Source: Erigeron canadensis (lineage: Eukaryota; Streptophyta; Magnoliopsida; Asterales; Asteraceae). From it: 64,000 nucleotides of DNA. How positions within the stretch are numbered: position 1 is the first letter of the stretch; each line of letters begins with the position of its first letter. Below the pieces are notes generated by a model, which searched no databases, was not told the origin of the DNA, and was given only the letters and a program-made list of their open reading frames with translations. Positions 1 through 10,885 of this stretch are shown here, piece by piece. The position numbers and the translations under genes were made by a program. Location of the stretch: assembly GCF_010389155.1 (NCBI RefSeq), contig NC_057762.1, positions 36,082,055-36,146,054 of the forward strand, written 5' to 3'.

Positions 1-361
1 ATTTTTTCCCTTTTGAAGGTTGTGTTGCTAGCTGTTTTTGACGAATTTCAAGTTGGAGCAAGTGAAGTATTAAGGGTTTTTTATGTCCGAGCAGGCTATT
101 TTCTACCTAGGGTATATTGGGTTGCTGGGAGAGTATTGTCCTATATTTAAGGAGGAAACTCCTATCTTTTCGAAAACTGTCGGCTGTATGCGTCGAGCGC
201 CATTTCAGGAACATATTGATTTTTCTGGTTGCAGCTTACCGCAACCTACATTTACCATTTCTGATCGTTCTTTGTGTGCCATAAAATCTTTTACAGACAG
301 TCGCATTTTCACCTCTGTTATCTCATTCTGATATTTATAGTCCACACTTTCCAAACTAAGC
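1..361 (+). promoter_or_regulatory. eIF5 upstream region / 5' UTR
   Basis: Non-coding leader before the eIF5 start. It contains pyrimidine-rich stretches and an 82-codon upstream reading frame (83-331) with no recognisable domain. Plant eIF5 genes often carry an intron in the 5' UTR, so part of this may be intron; I could not fix the splice sites. Confidence 0.5.
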
Positions 362-1657
362 ATGGCGTTACAGAACATTGGTGCCAGCAACAGCGACGAT
401 GCCTTCTACAGGTACAAGATGCCAAAGATGATTACAAAGATCGAGGGTCGTGGAAATGGCATTAAAACCAATATAGTTAACATGGTTGATGTTGCCAAAG
501 CTTTGGCGAGGCCAGCTTCTTACACTACCAAGTATTTTGGCTGTGAGCTTGGAGCCCAATCCAAATTTGATGAAAAAACTGGGGTATCACTCGTCAATGG
601 CTCTCATGATACTGCAAAACTGGCTGGTCTTCTTGAGAATTTTATTAAGAAATATGTTCAGTGTTACGGTTGTGGCAACCCAGAGACTGAGATATTAATA
701 ACGAAGACTCAGATGGTCCAGCTGAAATGTGCTGCTTGTGGTTTTGTTTCTGATGTGGATATGAGAGACAAGCTGACATCATTTATTTTGAAGAATCCAC
801 CTGAGCAGAAGAAAAACTCCAAAGACAAAAAGGCTATGCGGAGGGCCGAAAAGGAACGTCTAAAGGAAGGCGAGGCAGCTGATAAGGTAATGAAGAAGTT
901 GACGAAAGATGTGAAGAAGACTAAAGATGGGCATGCAAAAACTACTTCAAAAAAGAAAGGTAACGGGTCTGATGAGGATCATGTTTCCCCAACTGTTAGC
1001 CAGGCTGGTGACAAAGACGATTCTGAGGAAGATGATGACGTCCAGTGGCAGACCGACACATCTGCAGAAGCAGCTCGTCTGCGTATTCAGGAACAGCTTA
1101 GTACCGTTACTGCTGACATGGTCATGCTCACAACAGTTGAGGAGCCTGTGAAGAAGGTTGCCAAGCCTATTCATGAGGAGAATTCCAAACCTGCTAATGG
1201 CAATGCGAGTCCCAAGAAGCTTGTTGACATTGCTAAAGAAAATTTGAAAAAAAATGTTGGCCCAAAGGAAATTTTGGAGACACTATCCGGTTCACACCAG
1301 GAAAATGCAAGTGCTCTTTATGAGGCTTTACTTGATGGGGTGGAGAAAGGGTTTGCAAAGCATCTTCTTAAGAAAAAAAGCTATTTAGCTGCTATTGTGG
1401 TTGAAGGGGAGGATTCACAGCTCGTTCTGTTACGTGCTATTGAGGAGTTCTGTGGCAAGTCAAACCCAAGTGCAGTGAAGGAAGTGCCCCTTATTTTGAA
1501 AGCACTGTATGATGCTGACATTCTGGAAGAAGAATATGTCGTGAAGTGGTATGAGGAGGGACTCAACGGTGAGAATAAGAGATCCTCTATCTGGAAGAAT
1601 GCAAAGCCTTTTGTGGAATGGCTTCAGAGTGCTGAATCTGAAAGTGAAGAAGAATAA
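362..1657 (+). CDS. Eukaryotic translation initiation factor 5 (eIF5)
   Basis: Single-exon gene for a 431-residue protein. eIF5 is the GTPase-activating protein for eIF2 in the 43S pre-initiation complex and acts in the cytosol in start-codon selection. The N-terminal domain begins with FYRYKMPKM at about residues 15-23; Arg17 aligns with the family's arginine finger. It is followed by GNGIKTNIVNMVDVAKAL and a zinc-binding C2-C2 knuckle (Cys101, Cys104, Cys123, Cys126). A lysine-rich, then acidic linker spans about residues 145-230. The C-terminal W2/HEAT domain ends in the usual acidic aromatic tail (KPFVEWLQSAESESEEE), which binds eIF2-beta and eIF1 in the family. Length is normal for plants (about 430-450). 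The start is the first ATG of the conserved MALQNIG block. The lack of introns in the coding part is, as I recall, usual for plant eIF5. Confidence 0.97.
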   Translation: MALQNIGASNSDDAFYRYKMPKMITKIEGRGNGIKTNIVNMVDVAKALARPASYTTKYFGCELGAQSKFDEKTGVSLVNGSHDTAKLAGLLENFIKKYVQCYGCGNPETEILITKTQMVQLKCAACGFVSDVDMRDKLTSFILKNPPEQKKNSKDKKAMRRAEKERLKEGEAADKVMKKLTKDVKKTKDGHAKTTSKKKGNGSDEDHVSPTVSQAGDKDDSEEDDDVQWQTDTSAEAARLRIQEQLSTVTADMVMLTTVEEPVKKVAKPIHEENSKPANGNASPKKLVDIAKENLKKNVGPKEILETLSGSHQENASALYEALLDGVEKGFAKHLLKKKSYLAAIVVEGEDSQLVLLRAIEEFCGKSNPSAVKEVPLILKALYDADILEEEYVVKWYEEGLNGENKRSSIWKNAKPFVEWLQSAESESEEE

Positions 1658-2459
1658 GAGTCTATGCTGCTCTGCTTGCTCTGTGTTTTAACTACTTATA
1701 TTTGCTATTGTTCTGTTTCAACTGCTACCTGTTTGTCGTGTTTGTTATGTTTGTACGCGTTTGAGACACCACGTTTTTTGTTGGCACCTAGTATTTGATA
1801 ATAAATTATGTTTGTGTATTAATTTCTTGGCAACAAGGTTTTTGCAGTGTGGTTAATTGGGAATGAAGTCTAAAATCTGGGTCCATTATGTTATTTCGAT
1901 TTGTGACCTGGAGAATGTGGATCTTTGATATTGCTAGCAGGAAATTTCCTCTGTAAGCGATCAGGGATGATTGCATCACCGGATGCTAGCTCTATTTGTA
2001 GGAGCATTCATCTGCTAAGAGTTGAAGCAATGCATAAACGTTTATTTCTACACTAATCTAGAATCTCGTGGCAATGCCCGAGCTATTATAACCTTAAAAT
2101 TTGGCAGATAACTTGTACCGTAAATATCTTTATTTTGACTTCACGGCTGATTTGTTTTGCATTTTTTGTGATTTTTAAAACAGATGACGTAGAAAATGCA
2201 TGAAAGATTAAAATTGCTTTCTGCTCAAAACGGTTTTTGGTATTCATTCATGGGGCCTAATTGCATATAAAAATTTCAACTTCTGTGTTATCTGACCTAA
2301 GAAAGAGTCAATAATTCAAATATGCTGACCCCTGCCTTTAAAGTTATTTATCAAGTTACAAGGTAACCAGTAATTCGACCAATTTTGCATATATTAGTGA
2401 CAATGTGAAAAACAAAACACTTGTGTTTCTAAACATTGCTAATATTCTAATAAAGTTAG

Positions 2460-2496
<37 letters not shown>

Positions 2497-3296
2497 TTTT
2501 TTTTTTGTTACGTGATGGTTGTCGAGTGACGAGAGACCTAGAGATATGCGTGGGTGGGATTATATTTGGGCCAGTTAATCCTTTTAATAACCAAGTGAAA
2601 TTGAATTGTTAAATAAGACCAAAGTTTGTAAATAACTAGATAATCTCTGTTGGATTTCTAAAAGTCAAACTTCAAGTATCATACAGTTGCCATAGTTATT
2701 GGCAATCATTCCTTCCAAACGATCAAAAGCAAAATTACATTGTCTTGCCTAAAAGTTAACGTTATAGATACAAGTCCCAATCGACATATATGACTTTCTT
2801 GACAAAGAACCAATTCAATGATCATGGTTTTCCCCTTTTAGTCTTCAGTAAATGCTAAACGAAAACTTTGACTCATGCTGATTCTAAGTTTGTCTTTTTT
2901 GTATAATGAATAACCTAAGACTGGTTCAACAATTACTATGTCATTCCAATAATATTTTAAATGCACACGCTTAAATATTATTCTGAAGGAATAAATAATG
3001 TTATTGATACAATCGACTTTGTGGACAGCTTAAATCATACAAAACCACATAACAAATTGGTATCCATTTGGACACATCACATATCTCCATACTTCGTCTG
3101 ACCCGAACACAATATCACGCTACATATATATGTAGGACTCTTATTTTGTCCACATCAAACCCTCAAATGTACGTGGTATTTTTTGAGTTCTCTATATATG
3201 GAAACATTTTAAACGATGTGATATAGCTATCATAGTCCAATCATTTGGCTATAAATTAAACACTTATTGATTCTTTGATAGTCTCACCATACACTC
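1658..3296. other. Intergenic: eIF5 3' region, poly-C tract, AT-rich DNA
   Basis: Starts with the eIF5 3' UTR (AATAAA at 1800-1805). It contains a pure C run at 2460-2496 followed by ten T. The rest is AT-rich with no supported gene. The last ~50 bases hold a TATA box (TATAAATT at 3250-3257) for the small gene starting at 3297. Confidence 0.7.
2460..2506. repeat. Poly(C)37-poly(T)10 homopolymer tract
   Basis: An unbroken run of 37 C is followed directly by 10 T. Such tracts are slippage-prone and hard to sequence, so the length may not be exact. Confidence 0.9.
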
Positions 3297-3799
3297 ATGT
3301 CTTTGCGGATTCCTTCTTTCGGTTGTGCTGTAGTTATCCAACATAGAAAGGAGCATAGAGCGTGTCCACGTTTAAATATAAGAGCTCAAGGCTTACGAGA
3401 TGAAGGTAAAACGATATACATAGTATGCCCCCGTACGCTATATTACATATATGGATAGCTTTGTTTCCCTGATAATTATGTATGTATCGTGGTGCCGTTA
3501 AATGGACATTAAGATGTGGATCCACGTTTTCTGATTTTGTTAGTTTAATTATTTGATTAATAGGGAGATCCAGTAACGATGTAGATTCGAATATGAAGAT
3601 TCTGAAACACAGGCTTGAGATAATGAGGACGAAAGAGAGACTAGAGATGAGCTCTAGATCGTATGGGTGGGACTGCGCTACACGGCCTACACCCAAATAT
3701 GAAAAACAACCCAAATATCGTCCAACAAGTTTATCAGTTCTCATGGGCAGTGCTCTTCTTTGCGCTTTTTCCGCCATTATTTCTCATCTCAATCTTTAG
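3297..3799 (+). CDS. Small plastid-targeted(?) membrane protein, copy A
   Basis: Two exons, 3297-3405 and 3564-3799, phase-1 GT-AG intron, 114 aa. I do not recognise a named family. Exon 1 (36 codons) looks like a chloroplast transit peptide: MSLRIPSFGCAVV, then basic residues, then RLNIRAQ, a plausible cleavage region. Exon 2 carries the block shared by all three copies (NMKILKHRLEIMRTKERLE ... YGWD, residues ~48-73) and a hydrophobic C-terminal segment (SLSVLMGSALLCAFSAI). Compared with copies B and C, about ten residues around the start of the hydrophobic segment are missing, so the helix is shorter. A TATA box lies 47 bases before the ATG. The start is set by exact correspondence of the three 109-base first exons. 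Function unknown; envelope or thylakoid location is inference. Confidence 0.8.
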
Positions 3800-5810
3800 A
3801 AGTACGGATATTTCATCACCAACACACGAACTAAGATCAAGATAACAAAAGATCAAACACCCTTTGCGTCACAAATGTTAGTTGTTAATAGTTATTTTTT
3901 CTCAAATTAGTAATTAAACATCAATATTTGTATTTGAACTCAGGACATTTAAAGATGGAAAGTTTCTCACCGTATTTCGGACCACATGCTAGTTGACCAA
4001 CGTCTATTGACTTTGGTTGCATTACCTTGAAAAGGGTTGTAAATTGTAATTACTTTTGTATCACAATTTTATTATGTTATTTCATATTATATAACTTCAT
4101 TCTATATTTTAACAAGGTATTCACTTATTATTGGTATATTATTATTAAATACATCCGATGACAAGGACAAATAATTTAAAGTAGTTTTTTCTTTTTTTAC
4201 TTAATAAACTTATTAGTTGAAAAATTAATGCATTATGTTAAATTTTATGTGCTTTTATTTACGAGTAATAAATAAAATAAGCGTTAATTATCTAATAACA
4301 TTTTTTAATAAATAAAATAACTGTCTTTATGTTTTCTTCTTTTTATTTAATAACATTATTTATACATTCAGCCACTTAATACATCAAACATTTAAAAATA
4401 TAGGTCTGTTTACTTCAAAAATGATATATTACAATTTTCGTTTTCTTCTCTTTCCTTCTATCTTTGAATGTGACACACATGCGTAATATGAAGTGTCCGA
4501 GTACGTTCTTTCATTTATCATTGACTTCAATAAAAGAAAAAATAACGATTTCTATTCTCGAACTTCCATCAAAATTAATTAGTTTACCTTTAGGAAAACA
4601 TAAAACTAAATCGAATACCCATTTCATCGGAGGTTACGTTGCTGGCCGACAAAGTTTCTCACCAGTATCCACACACACCACCACCACCTCACCTCATTAG
4701 AAATAATATCGTCTCATCACTTCAAAAATTGGCGGTGTTTCATTTGTTGATAATGATGGAGATGAGTGTTTTACGTTAAGCACAAATTTAATTAGTTTAG
4801 TTCTGAGCTAGATGGGCAGCCATGCGATGCGACGCGACAATACACAACGTGCGAGGTTCCATGATAACGTTAATTAGCAAAAACTTTGTGCAAGATAATA
4901 ATAGCATAATATCCACATAAAATTAAGAAAATAATGTTTACAATGAGCTAAAAATATTTGTTATAGTAGTAAATTAAATAGAAATAATTATGATAATTGT
5001 CACATTGTGCATGTATCCATTTAAATTAGTTCATTACTAGATTTTAGACTCGTATCAAATACACGGGTTTACATTGTTATAAAGATTAGATTATTATCAT
5101 AGTTTACTATATGCAAGCTAAAAAGTTTTATTAATTTAAAAGATAAATAGCCAAAAAATAATTCTGAAAGATGTTAAGAACGTAATTAAAAATAAAGATA
5201 GATGTTTTATCCAAAAATTTGAGCTAGCAGAAACATTGAGTGAGTGGATTTTACTTGAAAGTTTGAGATTAATTGGAACGCTCATTCTTCAAGTAGATGT
5301 CCAAAGTTCGGAACTAATAAATATTGGATTGAGTTGTATATCTTTTTACCATGTTAATAAATAAATTTACAATTAATTTTTAAAATAAATACTTGTTATA
5401 AATAATATATTAATGAAAGTGGATTACATGTTCATCTACAAATACTTCAAAAAAAAGATACTAGTACAATTACTTTTTATAATCTTAATATTTACGTTAG
5501 ATTTTATTTATTTTTTCATAATTAATTTTATATTTATATGACATAACGTATAATTAAGATATATAATAGCTATTATTCTATTGATTATATATTAGTTATT
5601 ATTCTTTTGGATATATATCAGTTATTATTCATTAGCTATTATATTGAAATTAATGGTTAAAAAGTGTATATTTATGATTGAAAACAAAAAAGTGTTGATT
5701 AAAATAGTTATAAATTAAGTATTTAAAAGTGTAAATTGTTGATGTAAAACAAAAAAGTGTAAATTAGTAAGATTTTTTTACAAACATCTTTACTAAATAC
5801 TAAAACAGAA

Positions 5811-6260
5811 CCCTTAATTCAAAAATGGAGTACTCTATACCCTTTATTAAATTTCTTTTTATTTCTCCATCCTTAGATTAAAATGATGACATCATTGTTC
5901 ATTTTTCATGATATGCATTTTTGCTTGGCTCAACTTTTAACAAAATACTCTTTTAGTCCTTCAACTATGTATAAAATGTTCTAACAATACATATTATTAA
6001 TTAACATTCTACTAATCATATCAAAATTAATGTGTCTAACCCTTAATTCAAAAATGGAGTAATCTGGACCTTTCACCTTTAGATCAAAATGATGACATCA
6101 TCATTGACTCAACTTTTAATCAAATGCTCTTTTAGTCCTACAACTATGGATAAAATATTTTAACAATACTTATTATTAATTAATATTTTACTAATCATAT
6201 CAAAAATTAACGTATCTAACTTTTTGGATACCCATTAATATGTCTAATTTTTTGGATACC
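5811..6260. repeat. Tandem duplication, ~229-bp unit, two copies
   Basis: CCCTTAATTCAAAAATGGAG occurs at 5811 and again at 6040. Each is followed by matching text (GATGACATCAT, CTCTTTTAGTCCT, ACTAATCATATCAAAA) at the same spacing. The copies differ by scattered substitutions and small indels, so the duplication is old. Confidence 0.8.
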
Positions 6261-6804
6261 CTTTTGATTCACATCATCATCTATCTTCTTTTAGTTTTAT
6301 TATGATTTTCTTACAAATTTTCTTATAAATTAATATTATTAAATAAATACGCTTTCTTGATTTGTTAACAAATAATGATTGTTTCAAAAAACTATATTAA
6401 TCCATCTTATAACTTTTTTAATATTTGATTTTCTAATAAGTATTAGCAATTATATTTGCAGTTGATTAATTTGTGTCAAGTAATATATGATCCATCTTCC
6501 ATTATAGTTTATTTTTCGTATTTGATTTTCTTACAAATAATTAATAACAAATAATTTTGTATTGGATTATGGTTTAAATTAACCTTAGCTTATGAAATAT
6601 AACTATACACTTGATGATATGTGATTAAGGTTGAAAAATAGGGTTGTTATTGTTTATAATGAATCATTTGAATGAGCTCATAGGAGATATTGTGACAAAC
6701 AGTCATTATTGTGATATGAAAAATGTATGAATACTATACATCAACTATACATTAGCATAATACCGATTACATAGTTGCTTCCATATCACTATATACAATA
6801 TATC

Positions 6805-7097
6805 ATGGCAGATCAAGTTGTGTTTGATAGGATGACTGACATCGACGCGTTCAGGGAATTTTAGAAAATCTTGGTTAAAATTGTCTTACTTTGGAAGCAT
6901 ACACATAAGTATAACCCAAAAATTGTCTCATTCGAGTCTCACTTTAGTCTTAAATGAAGGAGGCATTAGGGAAATCAATAACTTCGCTATGGCTTCAATG
7001 AAGGAGATTACATGCTTGTGGATCATAATCATAAAATCAGCTTCTACAAAACCACTACTATTTGTGTATCCAATTATTTTGTGGATACCGTGAATCC
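6805..7097 (+). pseudogene. Decayed RPA-like ssDNA-binding protein (Helitron cargo)
   Basis: From the ATG at 6805 the reading MADQVVFDRMTDIDAFREF, a stop, then KILVKIVLLWKH resembles the start of the replication-protein-A-like (DUF223/OB-fold) proteins carried by plant Helitrons. The stop sits where a Trp is expected (TGG to TAG). Further stops follow near 6950. A shifted frame then gives HKISFYKTTTICVSNYFVD, also RPA-like. Several stops and a frameshift make this a clear pseudogene. Family assignment is from memory of the pattern. Confidence 0.5.
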
Positions 7098-8596
7098 TTA
7101 TAACTTTTTATACTATACATAGTTAACTACCCTAATGCATTTGACCAACTGTTTTAGCTTTCAATTCACGGGAAAAAAACATATATATATGTTGTAATCT
7201 TTAAAAATATAATCATTTGTAATACTACATAAAACCAAAAAACACTTTTCAGGTGGATGAGAAATCATTGTCAAACCTTAGTCTTTGAAATTATATTTAT
7301 ACTATAGTTGATTTATGAAAAAACATTCGGTTTATTTTCATTATTCTTATTTTATTTATTATTCTGTCATTTTTTAATAGCTTTTAAGTATTTGTTATAT
7401 CATTGTGCTAGCTTTTTTATACGTATAAATGTAATTTTTTTATAGATTTCTTTCGCGTTTCACACGGGTTATAATCTAGTTAATATAAATATAATATATT
7501 ATTATATTTGGATAATGATTATTGGAAATTTTAATTTATAATTAAATTAATAATGACATCATCAATTTCCAATTTGATAAAATCGAAAGCTATGATTGGT
7601 TAATAAGCTGTAAGTTGTCTTTTAGTATATATAAAGATAAAGATAAAGATATGTAGTCCTTTGTTTATTCTTTCTTCTTCTTTTTTCTTTGATTTTTCCA
7701 TATTACTGGTTTGTTTGTAACACGAAAAATTCCAGCACTTAGAAAGAGCATTTTGTTTAAGCATAAATTACACGGGCCTAATACGTATATATTATACTTA
7801 ATTTCAGAGGGGTTAATCTTGTTTAGAACGTGAAAAGGTTTAACGAGGACTTGCTAGCGGTTCCCAATTGGTGTGGAGGTATGGACAACTTCCACGCTAC
7901 CAAGAATTGAAGTATGTGAGTGTGCGTATTGCATGAAATTTGTGTGTGTTGTTCTGAGGCCAAGGCTGCTATTTATAGACACCAAGAAGGGGTGGTACTT
8001 GGTGTATGACGTCTTGATAGCAAGAGGCCGTTATTCGGTGCGTCGTCTAGTGTTACAAACTTTGTCTCTTTAGTTGACATTCAGTACGTTTCTGCAGTGT
8101 ACGAGCATGGACGTCATTGGGTCGAGGTACAATTAGCTCAGGATTAATGAGTAATACCGCAGCTGATGATGATGTCCGTAATGGATGCCGGAGGGCATGC
8201 GTCATCACATTTATTTACCAAAAACATGAAAACCTCAAAAAGTGTAAAGAGTTTTCATATATCTATATACAGTTTCAAAAAATAGATACAATCTATGAAA
8301 CAGAACATACATTTGAATGATAAATTAAGAATCAACACGTACGTCGTGGAAGGCTTCAAAACCAGACGAAAAGCATGTCAATGTGTTAATTCGTGTGCCA
8401 TTCCTTATAAAGCCCCAAACGTGACATTGTCTACTACTATTAGGCTCATGTTTTGTCCTTACCAAACCTTTAAATGGAATAGAAAGTGTACATTAAATCT
8501 AAAAAGTGTACACTAAATCTAAATGAACCATATAAATACACTTTAGTATAATGAGGTTAATTCAAAACAACTACCCAGGCCTCACAAATCAAAGAG

Positions 8597-9070
8597 ATGT
8601 CTATGTCAATACGTTCTTTTGTTTGTGCTACAAATTCGTCGCTTCACAAGAAGCATAAAGCAAATTCTTACTTCACGATTAGAGCTCAAAGTTCACAAGA
8701 TGAAGGTAAAACAACGTACCATGAATTTCTGTTTTTAGTTTCATACATAATTTCTTGGATTTAATATGTTCCGTTTGATTTTGTTGGCGTATATATAGAA
8801 GGGAAACCGGGGAATCGTGTGGATTTAAATATGAAGCTTTTGAAGCATAGGATTGAGGTGATCAAGATAAAAGAGAGATTGAAGGGGAATGATAGACCTT
8901 ATTATGGATGGGACTATAATTCATCAAACTACGTACACAAACGATGCGATAAGCAACCAGAATATCTTCAAACGATAGCCTTATTTTTTGGCACATCTAT
9001 ATTCTCGATTCTCATTGGCACCACTCTTCTTTGCATTTTCGCTGCCATCGCTCATATCAACAACCTATAA
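8597..9070 (+). CDS. Small plastid-targeted(?) membrane protein, copy B
   Basis: Two exons, 8597-8705 and 8802-9070, phase-1 intron, 125 aa. Same architecture as copies A and C. The N-terminal presequence is Ser/Lys-rich (MSMSIRSFVCATNSS ... YFTIRAQ). Then come VDLNMKLLKHRIEVIKIKERL, a YYGWDY motif, a short polar stretch, and a C-terminal hydrophobic helix (FSILIGTTLLCIFAAIAHI, about residues 104-122). The acceptor is TAGAAG (8796-8801), a NAGNAG tandem acceptor; using the first AG would add one residue (Glu) in frame. TATA box at 8531-8538. No known domain; plastid targeting and a single membrane span are inferred from composition. Confidence 0.83.
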
Positions 9071-9561
9071 CTAATTAAATAAGCAACCGCGCGCTAACAA
9101 AGTGATCATTTCAGCCGAGTTAAATATATAATTTATATGGGTCATATATGTGAAGCTCTTTTTGGTATTGGATGGGCCAATATTGATGTGATTTTTCGTA
9201 GAAAATGTGTATAGTTTGATGCATCTATACTATTATTTTTTTAATCTATACATTTAATAGGTATTAAAATTTGTAAGTTTTGTTATAATGTTATATGTCG
9301 ACTGTTGTATATAGCCTGTAGTCTTTGAAACATTTATCTATAAAGTTTTATTTTAAATTTTTTTATCACATTTTCTAAGGGTTGATTATTATAAAACAAA
9401 TAGAACGAATTGCATTTTTGGTCCTTGTGTTATCACACATTTTGCAAGTTTGATACAAACATGTGCAAAGTCATGAAACGCATCCCTGTCATATCATACC
9501 TGTTGCAATTTCGGTCCAACAATAACGTTCCGTCTATTTTTACCGTTAAATACATCATGTG

Positions 9562-9577
9562 CCCCTCACGTGAGGGG
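9562..9577. promoter_or_regulatory. Perfect 16-bp palindrome with G-box core
   Basis: CCCCTCACGTGAGGGG is its own reverse complement and centres on CACGTG. It sits in sequence that looks like a dispersed repeat ('ttttggtccttgtg'-type), so it may be a repeat feature and not a host promoter element. Confidence 0.5.
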
Positions 9578-10147
9578 TAATACTGTCTTTTCATTATAAA
9601 CAAGGACTATTTCTGCAACTAATCAAAATACATACCTCATCATCATCAAACACACACAGATTCAAATTACCCTAAAATAAAATTTTATTAGCTACTACTA
9701 AAATAAAATTGTTTACAAGAACATGTACAGAACATATACGAAGACAACATAATTACAGTATCTCGAATTGAAGGTTTTTCTATATCCACTTATTAGGATT
9801 TTGTATATATTGAAAAGGGTATTTCTCGAATCCACGTAACTTACCATGCCAAAACCTCGAAAAAATTCTGGAAAAAAAAATCAAAAAAGATAGATATTGA
9901 AGTTGACAGTTTTGAAGGTGAGTAATACAATGATGTTTTTCGACAATTAAAGCTTCAAGATGAATCCTTCACGCAAGATATTGATGTCAATCGATCATAT
10001 GTTCAATCCAAATACAATCTTAGATCATCATTATCAAAATCGGATTCAATGGAGGAGGGTTTTCCTCCTTTGCAGCCGCCACCATCGTGATGAATATGGA
10101 TAGTAGCGATACAATAACGCTTGGAACCATCACTGCCACCATCCAGA

Positions 10148-10264
10148 TCCGGCCATCGCATCCCCACCACCATTTGACGCCGTTACTACCAATAATACCG
10201 TCACCGACACCGCTAGACCGTCGTCCCCGTCACCGTTGCCGCATTGCGCGGGTACTATGCTACT
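10148..10264 (+). mobile_element. Helitron-like GC-rich repeat, 3' part (plus orientation)
   Basis: The GC-rich CCGCATTGCGCGGGTACTATGCTACT terminus belongs to the same family as the copies at 10427, 13786, 14104 and 48347, but in the opposite orientation. The 5' end was not found. Confidence 0.5.
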
Positions 10265-10426
10265 ATGATTTTAAGAGTATTTTTAGGCTAATTTTTAAGA
10301 GAATTAATCATTTTTCTTAATAATTAAAACCAGCAATTCCACAAATGTCAAGTCCTGACTTAAATGCAAGCTAAAACTTCACCCAAATAAAATTAATTCC
10401 GCTATCTTTAATCAAGCACTTCATAA

Positions 10427-10885
10427 TATAACGAGATGGGTATCCGCGCAATGCAGCGGTGGCGGCAAGGGGCGGTGCTAGTGGCGGTGGTGTTAACGAT
10501 GTGATTATTAATCTTAAAGTAATAGATGTAAATGGTAATGTAGTTATTTTATGGTTAAGAGATGTATATTTTGTAAATAACTTTATTAAAAATATAATAG
10601 ACATATTAGGTGGAAATATTTAAATTAATTAAAAAATGAGATAGATAGTTTGAAAAAATATGAGTGTAAAATATTTTAAGAATATATTGGATAGATTTAG
10701 TGTGTGAGTTAGGAATGTGTTAAAAATTAAGGTTAGTTTGTTTATTAATATAGTATAGATATAGATTTAGGAATAAAGGGTTTGGTGGTAGTGTAAATTA
10801 AAAGGGTAAAATAGAGATTTTAAAGGTAGAGTGTTTAATTTGGGAGGAGGGTAGTTTGTTTATATAGGGAGTATAGAAGTATAGA
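10427..10885 (-). mobile_element. Helitron-like non-autonomous element (minus orientation)
   Basis: Read on the minus strand it begins near 10885 with TCTATACTTCTATACTCCC and ends near 10427 with a GC-rich segment (GCGCGGATACCCATCTCGT). This matches the two ends of the family member at 48347-48608. No coding capacity. Boundaries are approximate. Confidence 0.5.

Larger units (their letters stand above)
5037..7479. mobile_element. Helitron-derived region (degenerate)
   Basis: The right edge reads CACGGGTTATAATCTAG followed by T (CTAG ends at 7479), typical of a Helitron 3' terminus inserted before T. The left edge (5037) carries the same kind of end in the opposite orientation. An RPA-like pseudogene lies inside on the plus strand, as expected for a plant Helitron. 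The two opposed 3' ends suggest two abutting or nested elements. I could not locate a TC 5' terminus. Confidence 0.45.
3800..8596. other. Intergenic: AT-rich, Helitron-derived debris
   Basis: About 4.8 kb without an intact gene. It contains Helitron-like termini at 5037 and 7479, an RPA-like pseudogene (6805-7097) and a ~229-bp tandem duplication (5811-6260). The stretch 7800-8200 resembles an LTR leader (TATA-like TATTTATAG near 7970). Short frames at 4464-4700 and 7873-8073 show no domain and I do not call them genes. A TATA box (TATAAATA, 8531-8538) serves copy B. Confidence 0.6.

Noticed and set aside
3334..3777. 147-codon minus-strand frame over small-gene copy A
   Set aside because: Antisense to a supported two-exon gene and without any domain.
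7873..8073. 66-codon plus-strand frame
   Set aside because: No recognisable domain; surrounding sequence looks like a retroelement leader.
10087..10320. His/Pro/Arg-rich plus-strand frame
   Set aside because: Lies in the GC-rich Helitron-like repeat; composition reflects CACCxC repeats.
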